Below are positions 26,129-35,327 of a stretch of DNA of 64,000 bases, one piece after another. Under the pieces are notes generated by a model. It did not search any database and was not told the origin of the DNA. It saw nothing but the letters and a program-made list of their open reading frames with translations. The translations under genes were made by a program, and so were the position numbers. The DNA comes from Chitinophaga pinensis (GTDB lineage Bacteria > Bacteroidota > Bacteroidia > Flavobacteriales_D > Crocinitomicaceae). The first letter of the stretch is position 1. Each line of letters starts with the position of its first letter. The stretch covers positions 1-64,000 of the forward strand of contig CAMCYF010000012.1 of the NCBI GenBank assembly GCA_945883825.1, written 5' to 3'.

Positions 26129-26576
26129 AATATATTGGAATTTCAGAAACTTCAGTAATCTTTTTTTTTGATTGTTCTACCTTCCAATTTATATGCTCAA
26201 TTCCATTGCTTAAGACAATGTATTCGCAGTTTAGCTTATTTTGATAAGAAAAAACTTGTTTCTGTGCTTCCTGATTTAATTTTATGTTTGGTCCTTTACA
26301 TTCCACTAAAATAATTGGCTCGAATAATTTATTAACTACTACAATGTCCCAGCGTTTTTTGAGTCCAAAGTAAATTAACTCTTTTTCAACACTAATAAAA
26401 CTTAGTGGATATAGTAGATCTTCAGAAAGGTAATTAATGTAATGTTGTCTCACCCATTCTTCGGGTGTTAAAATTATTTTTTTTTTGCGAATCAAACAAT
26501 TTACATAGATAACATTGTCTTTTCTTGTTAAAGTTAAAGTTGCTTTTGGTAAATTTAGAGGAATTAGGGTTTGCAT
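26115..26576 (-). CDS. Type I restriction HsdR N-terminal-like protein (orphan)
   Basis: 153 residues matching the HSDR_N domain seen as a stand-alone protein in many Bacteroidota. A PD-(D/E)xK nuclease core is visible: RWDIVVVN followed by IILVECKG (Glu-x-Lys) and then QVFSYQNKLNCEYIVLSNG. There are no HsdS or HsdM genes and no helicase part, so this is not a restriction system. It is the last gene of the long minus-strand operon (1-nt overlap with ald). Its actual function is unknown. Confidence 0.82.
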   Translation of the reverse strand: MQTLIPLNLPKATLTLTRKDNVIYVNCLIRKKKIILTPEEWVRQHYINYLSEDLLYPLSFISVEKELIYFGLKKRWDIVVVNKLFEPIILVECKGPNIKLNQEAQKQVFSYQNKLNCEYIVLSNGIEHINWKVEQSKKKITEVSEIPIYFSSE

Positions 26577-27796
26577 TACATCCCAGGAAGAAGAAGGTTA
26601 ATGTCCTTGTATTTTAAATCAAAGACTTTTCCTAGAATTTCATTTGTTAAAATCCCCTTATAAATATAGACTCCATTTCTGAAACCACTGTGCATTCGAA
26701 CTAAATCTACTACTCCTCCTTTTTCACCCATCTCTAAAATTAGTGGTGAAAAGATATTAGATAAGGCAAAAGAAGCTGTTCTCGAAACTCGTGAAGCAAT
26801 ATTTGGAACACAATAATGAATCACTCCATGTTTTGTAAATACTGGATCTATGTGATTTGTAACACGTGATGTTTCAAAGCAACCACCTTGATCAATACTT
26901 AAATCAATAACTACTGAACCAGTTTTCATACTTTGGATCATTTCTTCAGAAACAACACAGGGGGTTTTGCCTACGTTTGATCGAAGCGCGCCGATTACAA
27001 TATCTGCACGTCTTATTGCTTTGGCCAGCACTTTAGGCTGAATAATTGAAGTAAATACACGTGATCCTATATCATTTTGTAATCTTCTTAAGCGTGTAAG
27101 AGAACTATCGAATACTTTTACAGAAGCTCCTAATCCACTTGCAGCACGAGTTGCAAATTCACCTACCGTGCCTGCACCTATAACTACAACTTCAGTTGGT
27201 TGCACTCCAGCAATCCCACCTAACATAATACCTTTTCCATTAGAAAATGAAGAAAGTAATTCTCCTGCAATTAGAATTGAAGTTGTTCCGGCAATTTCTC
27301 CCATTGTTCTAACAATTGAAAACACACCTTCCTCATCTCGGATGTAATCCCATGCTATTGCAGTTATTTTTTTTTCAATTAGTTTTTGTAAGATTTCTTT
27401 TGGTTGAGTTGCTAATTGTAATGCAGAAATAAAAGTTTGATTTCCGGACATCATGTTAACTTCATCCTCAGAAGGTGGAGCAACTTTGCAAATGATATCA
27501 CATTTATATATCTCTTGCCTGTCCAAACAAATTTCTGCACCTGCTTCGCTGTATTCGTTATCAGTAAAATTAGCCCCTTCTCCGGCTTTTGCTTCTATTC
27601 GAACTCGATGTCCATTTGCTACAAGAAGACCAACTGCTTCTGGAACTAAGGCAACTCTTTTTTCTTGAAAAGATGTTTCCTTAGGAATACCGATAAATAA
27701 AGCGCCTTTTTTTCTTGGAACCTCCAACATTTCTTCTTTCGGCATCAAGCTTCCTTGCTGCATTAACGATTTCAATAATTCAGGATCAGTAATCAT
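26576..27796 (-). CDS. ald: Alanine dehydrogenase
   Basis: 406 residues. An NAD-dependent enzyme interconverting alanine and pyruvate plus ammonia. The N-terminal catalytic domain starts IGIPKETSFQEKRVALVPEA, and the NAD-binding region contains VVVIGAGTVGEFATRAASGL and GALRSNVGKTPCVV. About 30 extra residues precede the usual start, a feature I believe is shared by Bacteroidota homologues. The ATG overlaps the tsaE stop by 4 nt. Alternative call: a saccharopine or transhydrogenase-alpha relative, less likely because of the conserved KETxxxExRV segment and the single-domain length. Confidence 0.88.
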   Translation of the reverse strand: MITDPELLKSLMQQGSLMPKEEMLEVPRKKGALFIGIPKETSFQEKRVALVPEAVGLLVANGHRVRIEAKAGEGANFTDNEYSEAGAEICLDRQEIYKCDIICKVAPPSEDEVNMMSGNQTFISALQLATQPKEILQKLIEKKITAIAWDYIRDEEGVFSIVRTMGEIAGTTSILIAGELLSSFSNGKGIMLGGIAGVQPTEVVVIGAGTVGEFATRAASGLGASVKVFDSSLTRLRRLQNDIGSRVFTSIIQPKVLAKAIRRADIVIGALRSNVGKTPCVVSEEMIQSMKTGSVVIDLSIDQGGCFETSRVTNHIDPVFTKHGVIHYCVPNIASRVSRTASFALSNIFSPLILEMGEKGGVVDLVRMHSGFRNGVYIYKGILTNEILGKVFDLKYKDINLLLPGM

Positions 27797-28218
27797 AATT
27801 CAAAGGATATTTCTCTCGTTATTGAGTTTTCATTTTTACGAATATACACCCAAATTACGTCTTTTGGTAAAATAAATGCCAATTTTTCAGCCCATTCAAT
27901 AAAGAAATAGTTTGGTTCATCTATTAATTCATCTAATCCAAGTTGCAATACTTGCTTATTATTCTCAATTCGATAAGAATCAATGTGGTATACTTTTTTT
28001 GACTCATTGATTTGATATTCGTTCACAAGAGAAAAAGTAGGAGAGCCATCAAAATCTGCAATTCCCATTTGTTTTAAAACAGCAGCTATAAAAGTTGTTT
28101 TTCCATTTCCCATTTCGCCACTTAAAGCAAATATTTTTGGTTCTGTGAATAAGGAAATAAATTTCTTGGCATAATCGTCTAAATCTCCAACAGATTCGAC
28201 CTTCCAATTATACATCAT
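27793..28218 (-). CDS. tsaE: tRNA threonylcarbamoyladenosine biosynthesis ATPase TsaE
   Basis: 141 residues. TsaE is the ATPase of the TsaBDE complex that makes t6A37 in ANN-decoding tRNAs. The P-loop GEMGNGKT is at 34-41, followed by SPTFSLVNEY and YRIENNKQVLQLGLDELI and a final FFIEWAEKL, all family hallmarks. The start (two consecutive Met codons) lies within the 3' end of lpxH, an 11-nt overlap, and its stop overlaps the ald start. Confidence 0.92.
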   Translation of the reverse strand: MMYNWKVESVGDLDDYAKKFISLFTEPKIFALSGEMGNGKTTFIAAVLKQMGIADFDGSPTFSLVNEYQINESKKVYHIDSYRIENNKQVLQLGLDELIDEPNYFFIEWAEKLAFILPKDVIWVYIRKNENSITREISFEL

Positions 28219-29005
28219 TTTCTGCTAGTGTTTTATAGGGTTGTTCCTTACCATTTTTCCATTGCAACAATTCAAAATTTTCACCATCAAATTTGCCAAA
28301 AGTTTGATAATTTATCCATTCTCCTAAATTAAAATAAATTGAATTTTCAAAAGGAATTTTCAAAGGTAGGTGGCGATGGCCATAAATAAAAAAGTCAAAC
28401 TTGTTGATTGTGTTGACTTCTTTTGAATAATTATAAAGCCATTCATTTTCAATTCCATTAAATTGTTTATCACGAGGTCCATTTTTAGACCGACTCGTTT
28501 TTGAGAAAAAATTAGCTGCTGATAATCCAAAATTTGGATGCAGTCTTGCAAAAATCCACTGACTAAAAGATGATCGAAATATTTTCTTGATGAATTTATA
28601 ACCATTATCTCCTTTTCCGAGCCCATCTCCGTGGGCTATAAATAATTTTTTTGTCCCAATGCTAACTTGAATATCATCAGAATGTATTTGTACTCCAAGT
28701 TCCTTTTTAAAATAGTCAAACATCCACATATCATGGTTTCCATAAAAAAAATGCACTGGAATCCCATTATCTGTAAGAGCTGCTATTTTCCCTTGAAGTC
28801 GAGAGAAGCCCTTGGGTATTACATGTTTGTATTCAAACCAAAAATCAAAAATGTCACCAACTAAATAAATACATTCTGCAGTTGATTCAATGTGATTTAG
28901 CCAAGCAACTATTTCTTTTTCGCGTTGTAAACTTTCAGTATCATTAGGAGCTCCTAGATGAAAATCAGAAGCGAAATAAGTGTATTTTTTATTTGTTTCA
29001 GACAT
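28208..29005 (-). CDS. lpxH: UDP-2,3-diacylglucosamine diphosphatase
   Basis: 265 residues. A metallophosphoesterase of lipid A synthesis that cleaves UDP-2,3-diacylglucosamine to lipid X and UMP. All five metal-binding blocks are seen: ASDFHLG, YLVGDIFDFWFEY, FYGNHDMWM, FIAHGDGLGKGD and FIYGHRHLPL. It directly abuts the upstream TlpA gene (no gap). LpxK, two steps later in the pathway, lies in the same operon. An LpxH2-type variant with the same chemistry is possible. Confidence 0.88.
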   Translation of the reverse strand: MSETNKKYTYFASDFHLGAPNDTESLQREKEIVAWLNHIESTAECIYLVGDIFDFWFEYKHVIPKGFSRLQGKIAALTDNGIPVHFFYGNHDMWMFDYFKKELGVQIHSDDIQVSIGTKKLFIAHGDGLGKGDNGYKFIKKIFRSSFSQWIFARLHPNFGLSAANFFSKTSRSKNGPRDKQFNGIENEWLYNYSKEVNTINKFDFFIYGHRHLPLKIPFENSIYFNLGEWINYQTFGKFDGENFELLQWKNGKEQPYKTLAENDV

Positions 29006-30133
29006 TTAATGACCAAAAATTTGGAGTAGTTCATTTGACAATGCTTCACCTCTTAAATTGAGTTTAATTATCTTTCCGTCTTTGTCAATAAGAACTGTAA
29101 AAGGCACAGAATTTACTTTATAAATTTTTCCGACCCTACTATTCCATCCACCTAAATCACTAACGTGATTTTTCCACGTAAGTTTATCAGTAATGATTGC
29201 GGACTTCCATTTTTCTATATCAGTATCAAATGAAATACTCATTATTGTAAAACCATCATTTTTATATTTTTCATAACACTTAACAACCGCTGGATTTTCT
29301 TTTCTACATGGCCCGCACCATGATGCCCAAAAATCAAGAAGAACAACTTTTCCTCTTAAATCGGAGAGTTTCATTTTTGTTTTTTGATCTAACATAAGTT
29401 CTTCAAAATCGGGTGCAAGCTTTCCCGGTGCAACTAAAATAGCATCTTCTTTTATTTTTTTACTTTCAGTGTAATTTCTATAAATTTCTTTTACGGTTGG
29501 ACTAATGTTAAATGCAGAATTTAGTTCATTAATTACTGACTCCAATTGCGCAACATCTTTTGTTTGGATATGCGGTAAAGCAAAATACAATGCTGCAGTG
29601 TTTTTATTTGCTCGAATAAAAGTTTGTAAATCATTCATAAAAAGTGTGTGTTGCTTTTCCATGTAGTCATTAATTATTTTTATTCTAGTTGTATCTTTAT
29701 TGATAGCGATTAATGCCGAATCAGTTTTTTGATTCCATTTTCTAGAGATTATCGAAAAGTCATTTATAATTTTAGATTCATCAGAACCCACGAAGTTGCA
29801 AAAATTAGAGATATTTGAACCGTCTCCATAAATCTTAAAACTACTATTTTCTCTTAAAATTAAGTTTATATCGTCATTTCCCACTCGTAAAACATAGTAG
29901 TCTGTTGATGGAACTTTTCCTTTAAAACTAAAGTTGCCTTGATTATCTATAGGGAATTTATGGTAATCTTTATAAGTTTTTTTTCCTTCAGGATTTATAA
30001 AAACCTGTGATAAATTCAACTCTTTAACAGGAGGCTTAAATATCATGCCCGACAAAGTGACTTCAATTTCAGATTGACCAAAGATGATAAAAGAACATAA
30101 AAGGAATAAGCTTATTAATAATTTTTTTTTCAT
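29006..30133 (-). CDS. TlpA-family thioredoxin-like protein with DUF4369-type N-terminus
   Basis: 375 residues: a signal peptide (MKKKLLISLFLLCSFIIFGQ), an N-terminal beta-sandwich of the DUF4369 kind (FSFKGKVPSTDYYVLRVGND), a helical linker, and a C-terminal TlpA/AhpC-TSA thioredoxin domain with the redox motif WCGPC (LLDFWASWCGPCRKENPAVV) and a cis-Pro loop (VNSVPFTVLIDKDGKI). It probably reduces periplasmic disulfides. It is 6 nt downstream of a second TlpA protein; the two are diverged tandem copies. Confidence 0.88.
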   Translation of the reverse strand: MKKKLLISLFLLCSFIIFGQSEIEVTLSGMIFKPPVKELNLSQVFINPEGKKTYKDYHKFPIDNQGNFSFKGKVPSTDYYVLRVGNDDINLILRENSSFKIYGDGSNISNFCNFVGSDESKIINDFSIISRKWNQKTDSALIAINKDTTRIKIINDYMEKQHTLFMNDLQTFIRANKNTAALYFALPHIQTKDVAQLESVINELNSAFNISPTVKEIYRNYTESKKIKEDAILVAPGKLAPDFEELMLDQKTKMKLSDLRGKVVLLDFWASWCGPCRKENPAVVKCYEKYKNDGFTIMSISFDTDIEKWKSAIITDKLTWKNHVSDLGGWNSRVGKIYKVNSVPFTVLIDKDGKIIKLNLRGEALSNELLQIFGH

Positions 30134-30139
30134 GATATA

Positions 30140-31330
30140 TTAATTGATAATTTCTGCAATTTTTTGTTCAAGTGCTGCGCCGCGAAGATCTTTTCCAATT
30201 ATTTTACCTTCTTTATTAACCAAAATTGTGTGTGGAATTGCTTCAACGGAATATAAATTAATCATAGATGACTCCCATCCCATTAAATCGCTTACATGAT
30301 TTGGCCAAACAAGCCCATCAGTTAAAATCGCATTTTTCCATGCATTTAAATCTTCATCTAAAGAAACAGAAAGAATCGTAAATCCTTTTTTTTGATATTT
30401 GGAGTAAAGTTTCACTAAAGTTGGATTTTCTTTTCTACAAGGGACGCACCAGGATGCCCAAAAATCAATTAAGACAATTTTTCCTTGTAACTCTGAAAGT
30501 TTTACTGTTTTTCCTTCAGGTGTATTTAAACTAATTTCAGGGGCTAGAATTGTACCATTTTTATTTCCGGAATATTGAGTGTACGCATTTTCGATATCTT
30601 TCACTTGCCTTTTAAATGTTTCTGCAACTGTTGTTTTAGGGTAGCTTTCTTCAAATGCCTGAGCCACTACTTTTAGTATCTTCAGGTTGTTTAGGTTCCA
30701 ATTATCAAAACTAGAACTTGGAAATAGTGAGCCAGTCATGACGATATTAAATGGATTTGATGGACTTTCTAGGATTTTTGTTTGTGTCACAGCTTCTAGG
30801 TTATTTTTAATTTTAAGGAATTGAATATTGAGTTCTTCGATTGAAACACTTCCTTCCTTTGCTTTTAAATTTTCCTGTTCTAGCTGAAATTGTTTCATTA
30901 ATCGGAGGTAATCGTTCATTGAACTACTCCATTTTGTTCCTGAAGCATTGGGCTCTGTTCCAAAATCACTGGCAGAGCAATTAATTTTCAGTTCATCTCC
31001 TGGTACCATTGTTACAGGAATTACATTTTGTGGATTTTCACCAACTCTAAGTAAATAATATCCAATACTTGGTATGTTACCTTCTAATTTAAAACTTCCT
31101 GAAGCAGAAATAAGGGTATCAGCAACTGAAATTAATCCTCTATCGCTAGGCGCCTCTAAATAAATCCTTAAATTTTCTGCACCTTTTATTTCTCCAGAAA
31201 CAGAAAAATTTATTTTTAAGGGGTCAATATTGTTTTTTGATTTACTCCATATTCTATAGCTAATTGTACCTATAACACATATTAATGCTATAATTAGACC
31301 TGTTTTGTATTTATATACGAATTCCTTCAT
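30140..31330 (-). CDS. TlpA-family thioredoxin-like protein, membrane-anchored
   Basis: 396 residues with an uncleaved-looking N-terminal span (TGLIIALICVIGTISYRIW) rather than a signal peptide. A DUF4369-like domain follows (LEGNIPSIGYYLLRVGENPQ), then the thioredoxin domain with WCVPC (LIDFWASWCVPCRKENPTLV) and cis-Pro (VEAIPHTILVNKEGKI). The active-site dipeptide (VP) differs from its neighbour (GP), suggesting different redox potentials. It starts 2 nt after the gatB stop. Confidence 0.88.
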   Translation of the reverse strand: MKEFVYKYKTGLIIALICVIGTISYRIWSKSKNNIDPLKINFSVSGEIKGAENLRIYLEAPSDRGLISVADTLISASGSFKLEGNIPSIGYYLLRVGENPQNVIPVTMVPGDELKINCSASDFGTEPNASGTKWSSSMNDYLRLMKQFQLEQENLKAKEGSVSIEELNIQFLKIKNNLEAVTQTKILESPSNPFNIVMTGSLFPSSSFDNWNLNNLKILKVVAQAFEESYPKTTVAETFKRQVKDIENAYTQYSGNKNGTILAPEISLNTPEGKTVKLSELQGKIVLIDFWASWCVPCRKENPTLVKLYSKYQKKGFTILSVSLDEDLNAWKNAILTDGLVWPNHVSDLMGWESSMINLYSVEAIPHTILVNKEGKIIGKDLRGAALEQKIAEIIN

Positions 31331-31332
31331 TT

Positions 31333-32787
31333 TTATTGTTCTAGCATTTGTCTTAACAAGCTATTAGCAATTTTTGGGTCTGCTTTACCATTTGAAACTT
31401 TCATTAATTTTCCCATAAAGAAGCCTGTAAGTTGTTTTTCACCTGCTTTATAACGTTCAACTTCTGCTTTATTTTCTTCAAAAACTTGCAGAATGAAATT
31501 TTTTAAAGTGTTTTCACTTGAATCTTGAAATAAATTAAGTCTTTCAGCAATTAGCAAAGCGGGTTCTTCGCTTCTTAACATTTCAGGAAAAATTTTCTGT
31601 GAAGCAATTGAACTTGAAATTTTCCCCTCGTCAATAAGTTTAATCAATGAAGCAATTCGCTCAGTATTTAGTGGGAACTCATCTATTTCTTTTCCAAATT
31701 CATTTAAATATGATTTTATATCACCCATAATCCAGTTTGCTGCGGCTTTGTAATTTTCAGTATGACGAATTAATTCTTCGTAATACAAGGCAATTCCTTT
31801 ATTATCGGTTAAGTTGTAGGCGTCGTATTCAGATAAACCAAATTCTTTGGTGTATTTCTCAAAAAGTGCGCGTGGCAAAGTTGGCATGTCCTTTTTTATT
31901 TCGTCAATCTGCTCTTGTTTGATAAATAAAGGCTGTAAATCTGGTTCTGGAAAATACCGGTAATCATTTGCTGCTTCTTTGCTTCGCATTGAAATTGTAA
32001 TTCCTTTTAATGCATCAAATCCTCTTGTTTCTTGTGAAAGCTGTCCTCCTGATTCAAGTACTTCTATTTGGCGAGTTATTTCAAATTCAATCGCTCGCTG
32101 AACATTTCGAATAGAATTCATATTTTTCACCTCGACTTTCGTTCCAAAAGCATCTTGACCTTTTATACGAACAGAAATATTTGCATCACATCTTAAGGAT
32201 CCTTCTTCCATATTTCCGTCGCAAATATCGAGGTAGCGTAATAATTTTCTAATTTCACTGACATAATTGTATGCTTCTTGAGAACTTCTTAATTCAGGTT
32301 CTGACACAATTTCAAGTAGGGGAGTGCCTGCTCTGTTTAAGTCAACTAAAGTATCATAAACATCAACATCGTGAATGCTTTTTCCAGCATCTTCCTCCAT
32401 GTGAATTCGTGTAATATTGATTTTCTTTTCTTGATTTTCTTCCGTTCGAATTACAATACTTCCTCCGGTGCAAATTGGTGTGGTATCTTGGGTAATTTGA
32501 TATCCCTTTGGTAAATCCGGGTAAAAATAATTTTTTCTTGCGAAATGTTGTTCTCGTGCAATATCGCAACCACAAGCTATTCCCAAACGAATTGCAAAAT
32601 CAATTGTTTTGGAGTTCATCTTTGGTAAGGTTCCGGGATGTCCAAGTGTTATTGCACTAATATTCGTATTTACTTGCGCGCCGTATTCATTTACATCGTT
32701 GGAATATGCTTTAGTTTTGGTCAACATTTGCGCGTGAACCTCTAATCCAATTACTGCTTCGTATTTATCGCGTACTTCCTTTTCCAT
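31333..32787 (-). CDS. gatB: Aspartyl/glutamyl-tRNA amidotransferase subunit B
   Basis: 484 residues, the usual length. GatB carries the kinase/tRNA-binding part of GatCAB, which converts mischarged Glu-tRNA(Gln) and/or Asp-tRNA(Asn). The N-terminus (YEAVIGLEVHAQMLTKTKAY), the YFYPDLPKGYQITQ segment and the GTPLLEIVSEPELRS segment are family signatures. The C-terminal YqeY-like tail (GFFMGKLMKVSNGKADPKIA) is complete. gatA and gatC are not in the window. It lies between the PNP gene (4-nt gap) and the TlpA gene (2-nt gap). Confidence 0.95.
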   Translation of the reverse strand: MEKEVRDKYEAVIGLEVHAQMLTKTKAYSNDVNEYGAQVNTNISAITLGHPGTLPKMNSKTIDFAIRLGIACGCDIAREQHFARKNYFYPDLPKGYQITQDTTPICTGGSIVIRTEENQEKKINITRIHMEEDAGKSIHDVDVYDTLVDLNRAGTPLLEIVSEPELRSSQEAYNYVSEIRKLLRYLDICDGNMEEGSLRCDANISVRIKGQDAFGTKVEVKNMNSIRNVQRAIEFEITRQIEVLESGGQLSQETRGFDALKGITISMRSKEAANDYRYFPEPDLQPLFIKQEQIDEIKKDMPTLPRALFEKYTKEFGLSEYDAYNLTDNKGIALYYEELIRHTENYKAAANWIMGDIKSYLNEFGKEIDEFPLNTERIASLIKLIDEGKISSSIASQKIFPEMLRSEEPALLIAERLNLFQDSSENTLKNFILQVFEENKAEVERYKAGEKQLTGFFMGKLMKVSNGKADPKIANSLLRQMLEQ

Positions 32788-32791
32788 TCTT

Positions 32792-33604
32792 TTATATTCG
32801 AGAAATCAATTCTTTCATTATTATGGTCATCTTTGGTTCTTGTTTACCCGCAACTTCAATTACATCTTGAACACTTACTTTTTGAATCTTTCCAGGAACT
32901 CCTAAATCTGTGATGATTGATATCGCAAAACAAGGAATATCCATGTGTCGAGCTACTATAACTTCAGGAACGGTCGACATTCCAACTGCGTCAGCTCCTG
33001 TATTTCTAACATATTGGTATTCTGCTGGCGTTTCTAGGGTTGGACCTGTTAATCCTGCATAACATCCTACAGCAATTCTAATATCGTTTTCTTTCGCAAT
33101 TGTCAGCGCCAAAGCAATCATGGTTGAATCATAAGGCTCACTCATATCTGGAAAACGGGGTCCTAATTCATCAAAATTTTTGCCAATAAGAGGATTTCCA
33201 GGAAAAAGGTTAATGTGATCGTTTTGAATCATAATTTCCCCTACTATAAAATCTGGGTTTACACCTCCTGAAGCATTGCTTACAAAAAGACGTTCAATTC
33301 CCAATAATTTCATAACTCTTACAGGGAAAGTAACTTGTTGCAAAGTGTAACCTTCATAATAATGAAAACGACCTTGCATTGCTACAACTTTTTTTCCGCC
33401 TAATTCTCCAAAAATTAATTTTCCGGAATGACTTTCTACTGTTGAAACAGGAAAATTAGGGATGTCCTCATAGGGAATTTCATCAATAATATTTATTTCA
33501 TTTACTAATCCTCCTAAACCAGTTCCAAGAATAATTCCAATATTTGGTTGAACGTTGGTTTTTGAGCGAATATAAGCTGCAGATTCTTTAAATTGCTGTA
33601 ACAT
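32792..33604 (-). CDS. Purine-nucleoside phosphorylase
   Basis: 270 residues, the size of trimeric (class II, PunA-like) PNP, which phosphorolyses guanosine and inosine. Motifs: IGIILGTGLGGLVNEI (phosphate loop), STVESHSGKLIFGELGG, QGRFHYYEGY, and FVSNASGGVNP, with the purine-binding AGLTGPTLETPAEYQY and AVGMSTVPEVIVARH. It overlaps the lpxK gene by 17 nt. Alternative: a methylthioadenosine phosphorylase, but the length and the AGLTGPTxET segment favour PNP. Confidence 0.92.
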   Translation of the reverse strand: MLQQFKESAAYIRSKTNVQPNIGIILGTGLGGLVNEINIIDEIPYEDIPNFPVSTVESHSGKLIFGELGGKKVVAMQGRFHYYEGYTLQQVTFPVRVMKLLGIERLFVSNASGGVNPDFIVGEIMIQNDHINLFPGNPLIGKNFDELGPRFPDMSEPYDSTMIALALTIAKENDIRIAVGCYAGLTGPTLETPAEYQYVRNTGADAVGMSTVPEVIVARHMDIPCFAISIITDLGVPGKIQKVSVQDVIEVAGKQEPKMTIIMKELISRI

Positions 33605-34616
33605 ATTTTTTTATTAAAAAATTAAATTCATCTTCATTTTCAATCTTTAAATCAATAGGCAAATAATACCAAGGATAGGTCTCTAATTCGTCAGCTGATA
33701 ATTTGGTTTGAAGACGAACATAATCTTTTTCAGTGGTTATAATTACACTACTTTCTTGTGCAAAAGTATCAAATTTTTGGTGGATTTGCTTTATATCTGT
33801 TGAATCAAAATTATGATGGTCAGCAAAAAGAAGTACTTCCACTTTATACTTTTTGCGAAGTTCAATAATTAGGGTTTCTGGTTGAGCAATTCCACAAACT
33901 AATAAGACTGTTTTAAATGAAGTTCTTTTTGCAGCAAAAGAGATCAATTCACCATATTCTATTGAACTAAAGAAAATGGGTTTTGAATATTTTTGCATGC
34001 ATTCTATAATGCTATTTTTATGAGTGTTTTCAATTGATTCGGGACATTTGGTAATAACAATACAATCAGCTCTATTTGCGCCACATCTCGCTTCTCTAAG
34101 GTTTCCAACAGGAAGAAGAAAATCACTTGTGAAAATTTGCTGAAAAGGTGTTAAAAGAATAGAAAAACCAGCATTTACATATCTGTGCTGAAAAGCATCA
34201 TCGAGTAATAAGATGGAGTTTTTAGTTTGAATTTTTAAAAGTTCATTTGCTCCAAGACTTCTTTTTTCTGCAACAGCAACTGTAATCAATGTTTTAAAGC
34301 GTTTCTTATAGAGTAGTGGCTCATCTCCAACATCATCAGAAGTAGAATCTTCGCTTACTTCTTTGTAGCCAGCTGTTTTTCTGCCATATCCACGACTTAA
34401 GATTTGAACTTGGAAATCATTTTTTAATAAATTTGTCAAGTAAATAGTCATTGGTGTCTTACCACTTCCTCCAACTGATAAATTTCCAATACAAATTGAT
34501 GGTTCTTGTAGTTTTTGAGATGTAATAATTCCCCAATCGAAGAAAAGATTTCGTATTAAGGTAATTATGTAATACAAAAAAGAGAATGGAAATAGGAAAT
34601 ACCGAAATAAATTCAT
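33588..34616 (-). CDS. lpxK: Tetraacyldisaccharide 4'-kinase
   Basis: 342 residues. LpxK phosphorylates the 4' position of the tetraacyl lipid A precursor at the inner membrane. An N-terminal hydrophobic helix (FLFPFSFLYYIITLIRNLFF) is followed by the P-loop GNLSVGGSGKTP (44-55) and LLLDDAFQHRYV, the DDxFQH block. It starts 24 nt after DUF4956 and overlaps the PNP gene by 17 nt. Confidence 0.92.
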   Translation of the reverse strand: MNLFRYFLFPFSFLYYIITLIRNLFFDWGIITSQKLQEPSICIGNLSVGGSGKTPMTIYLTNLLKNDFQVQILSRGYGRKTAGYKEVSEDSTSDDVGDEPLLYKKRFKTLITVAVAEKRSLGANELLKIQTKNSILLLDDAFQHRYVNAGFSILLTPFQQIFTSDFLLPVGNLREARCGANRADCIVITKCPESIENTHKNSIIECMQKYSKPIFFSSIEYGELISFAAKRTSFKTVLLVCGIAQPETLIIELRKKYKVEVLLFADHHNFDSTDIKQIHQKFDTFAQESSVIITTEKDYVRLQTKLSADELETYPWYYLPIDLKIENEDEFNFLIKKYVTAI

Positions 34617-34640
34617 CTAGCGAATTTACAAAGCATTCTC

Positions 34641-35327
34641 TTAATTTACATGATAATCAGATAATTCTTGTTCGTCTGCATAATAAAAAACTCTTATGAG
34701 AGCAGTATCGTTTAAGAAATCAATCTTTCCAATATCAAAGCGATTAATAGATAAGCCAGTACGTTTTTCTAAATCTGCTTTCATTTCTTCATATTTATCA
34801 GGTGTTATAAGATCTATTCGCTCATAATTGATTGTTTTTCGAGTTTCATGCTTCATTAACCAAACATATTCTAAAATATACGTTAAGATTACAACAGAAA
34901 AATTTATAGTGGCTAATTCAGCCATGCTCAATTTATTTGCACCTAAAGCATTTACAACACTTATGCCAATTATCAAAAATAAATAAGTCATTTCTTTAAT
35001 TTCAATGGCATCTGTCCGATAGCGAATAATACCAAATATTGCGAAAAGCCCCAGTCCCATTCCAGTATCAATATCTAATTTCTTTAAACCGAAACAAAGA
35101 AAAAAGGTAATTGTCCCAATTAAATAGTAGGTGAAAAGGTAATCTTTCCGTTTTGTTTTGGGATAATAGAGGTAACGAATAATAATAGTAAGGAAAAATA
35201 AATTAATTGCAAACCTCAATAAAAGCATGTAAAAATCGTCATTAAACCAAATGATGGACATTGAATCTGAAATAATTTCTGCAGATTTTTTTAATGGAAA
35301 AAAAATAAAGTTAAATAGCTGTGTCAT
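34641..35327 (-). CDS. DUF4956 membrane protein, partner of the VTC polymerase
   Basis: 228 residues with about five membrane spans (FAINLFFLTIIIRYLYY, YYLIGTITFFLCFGL, GLGLFAIFGIIRYRT, LFLIIGISVVNALGA, FSVVILTYILEYVWL) and a soluble C-terminal domain of about 60 residues. The GLFAIFGIIRYRTD block is typical of DUF4956. These proteins are repeatedly found next to bacterial VTC-domain polyphosphate polymerases, as here (17-nt overlap), so a role in polyphosphate handling or export is inferred. Confidence 0.85.
   Translation of the reverse strand: MTQLFNFIFFPLKKSAEIISDSMSIIWFNDDFYMLLLRFAINLFFLTIIIRYLYYPKTKRKDYLFTYYLIGTITFFLCFGLKKLDIDTGMGLGLFAIFGIIRYRTDAIEIKEMTYLFLIIGISVVNALGANKLSMAELATINFSVVILTYILEYVWLMKHETRKTINYERIDLITPDKYEEMKADLEKRTGLSINRFDIGKIDFLNDTALIRVFYYADEQELSDYHVN

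Noticed and set aside
26115-26576. Type I restriction-modification system
   Set aside because: Only an HsdR N-terminal-like domain is present; no helicase, HsdM or HsdS in the surrounding genes.
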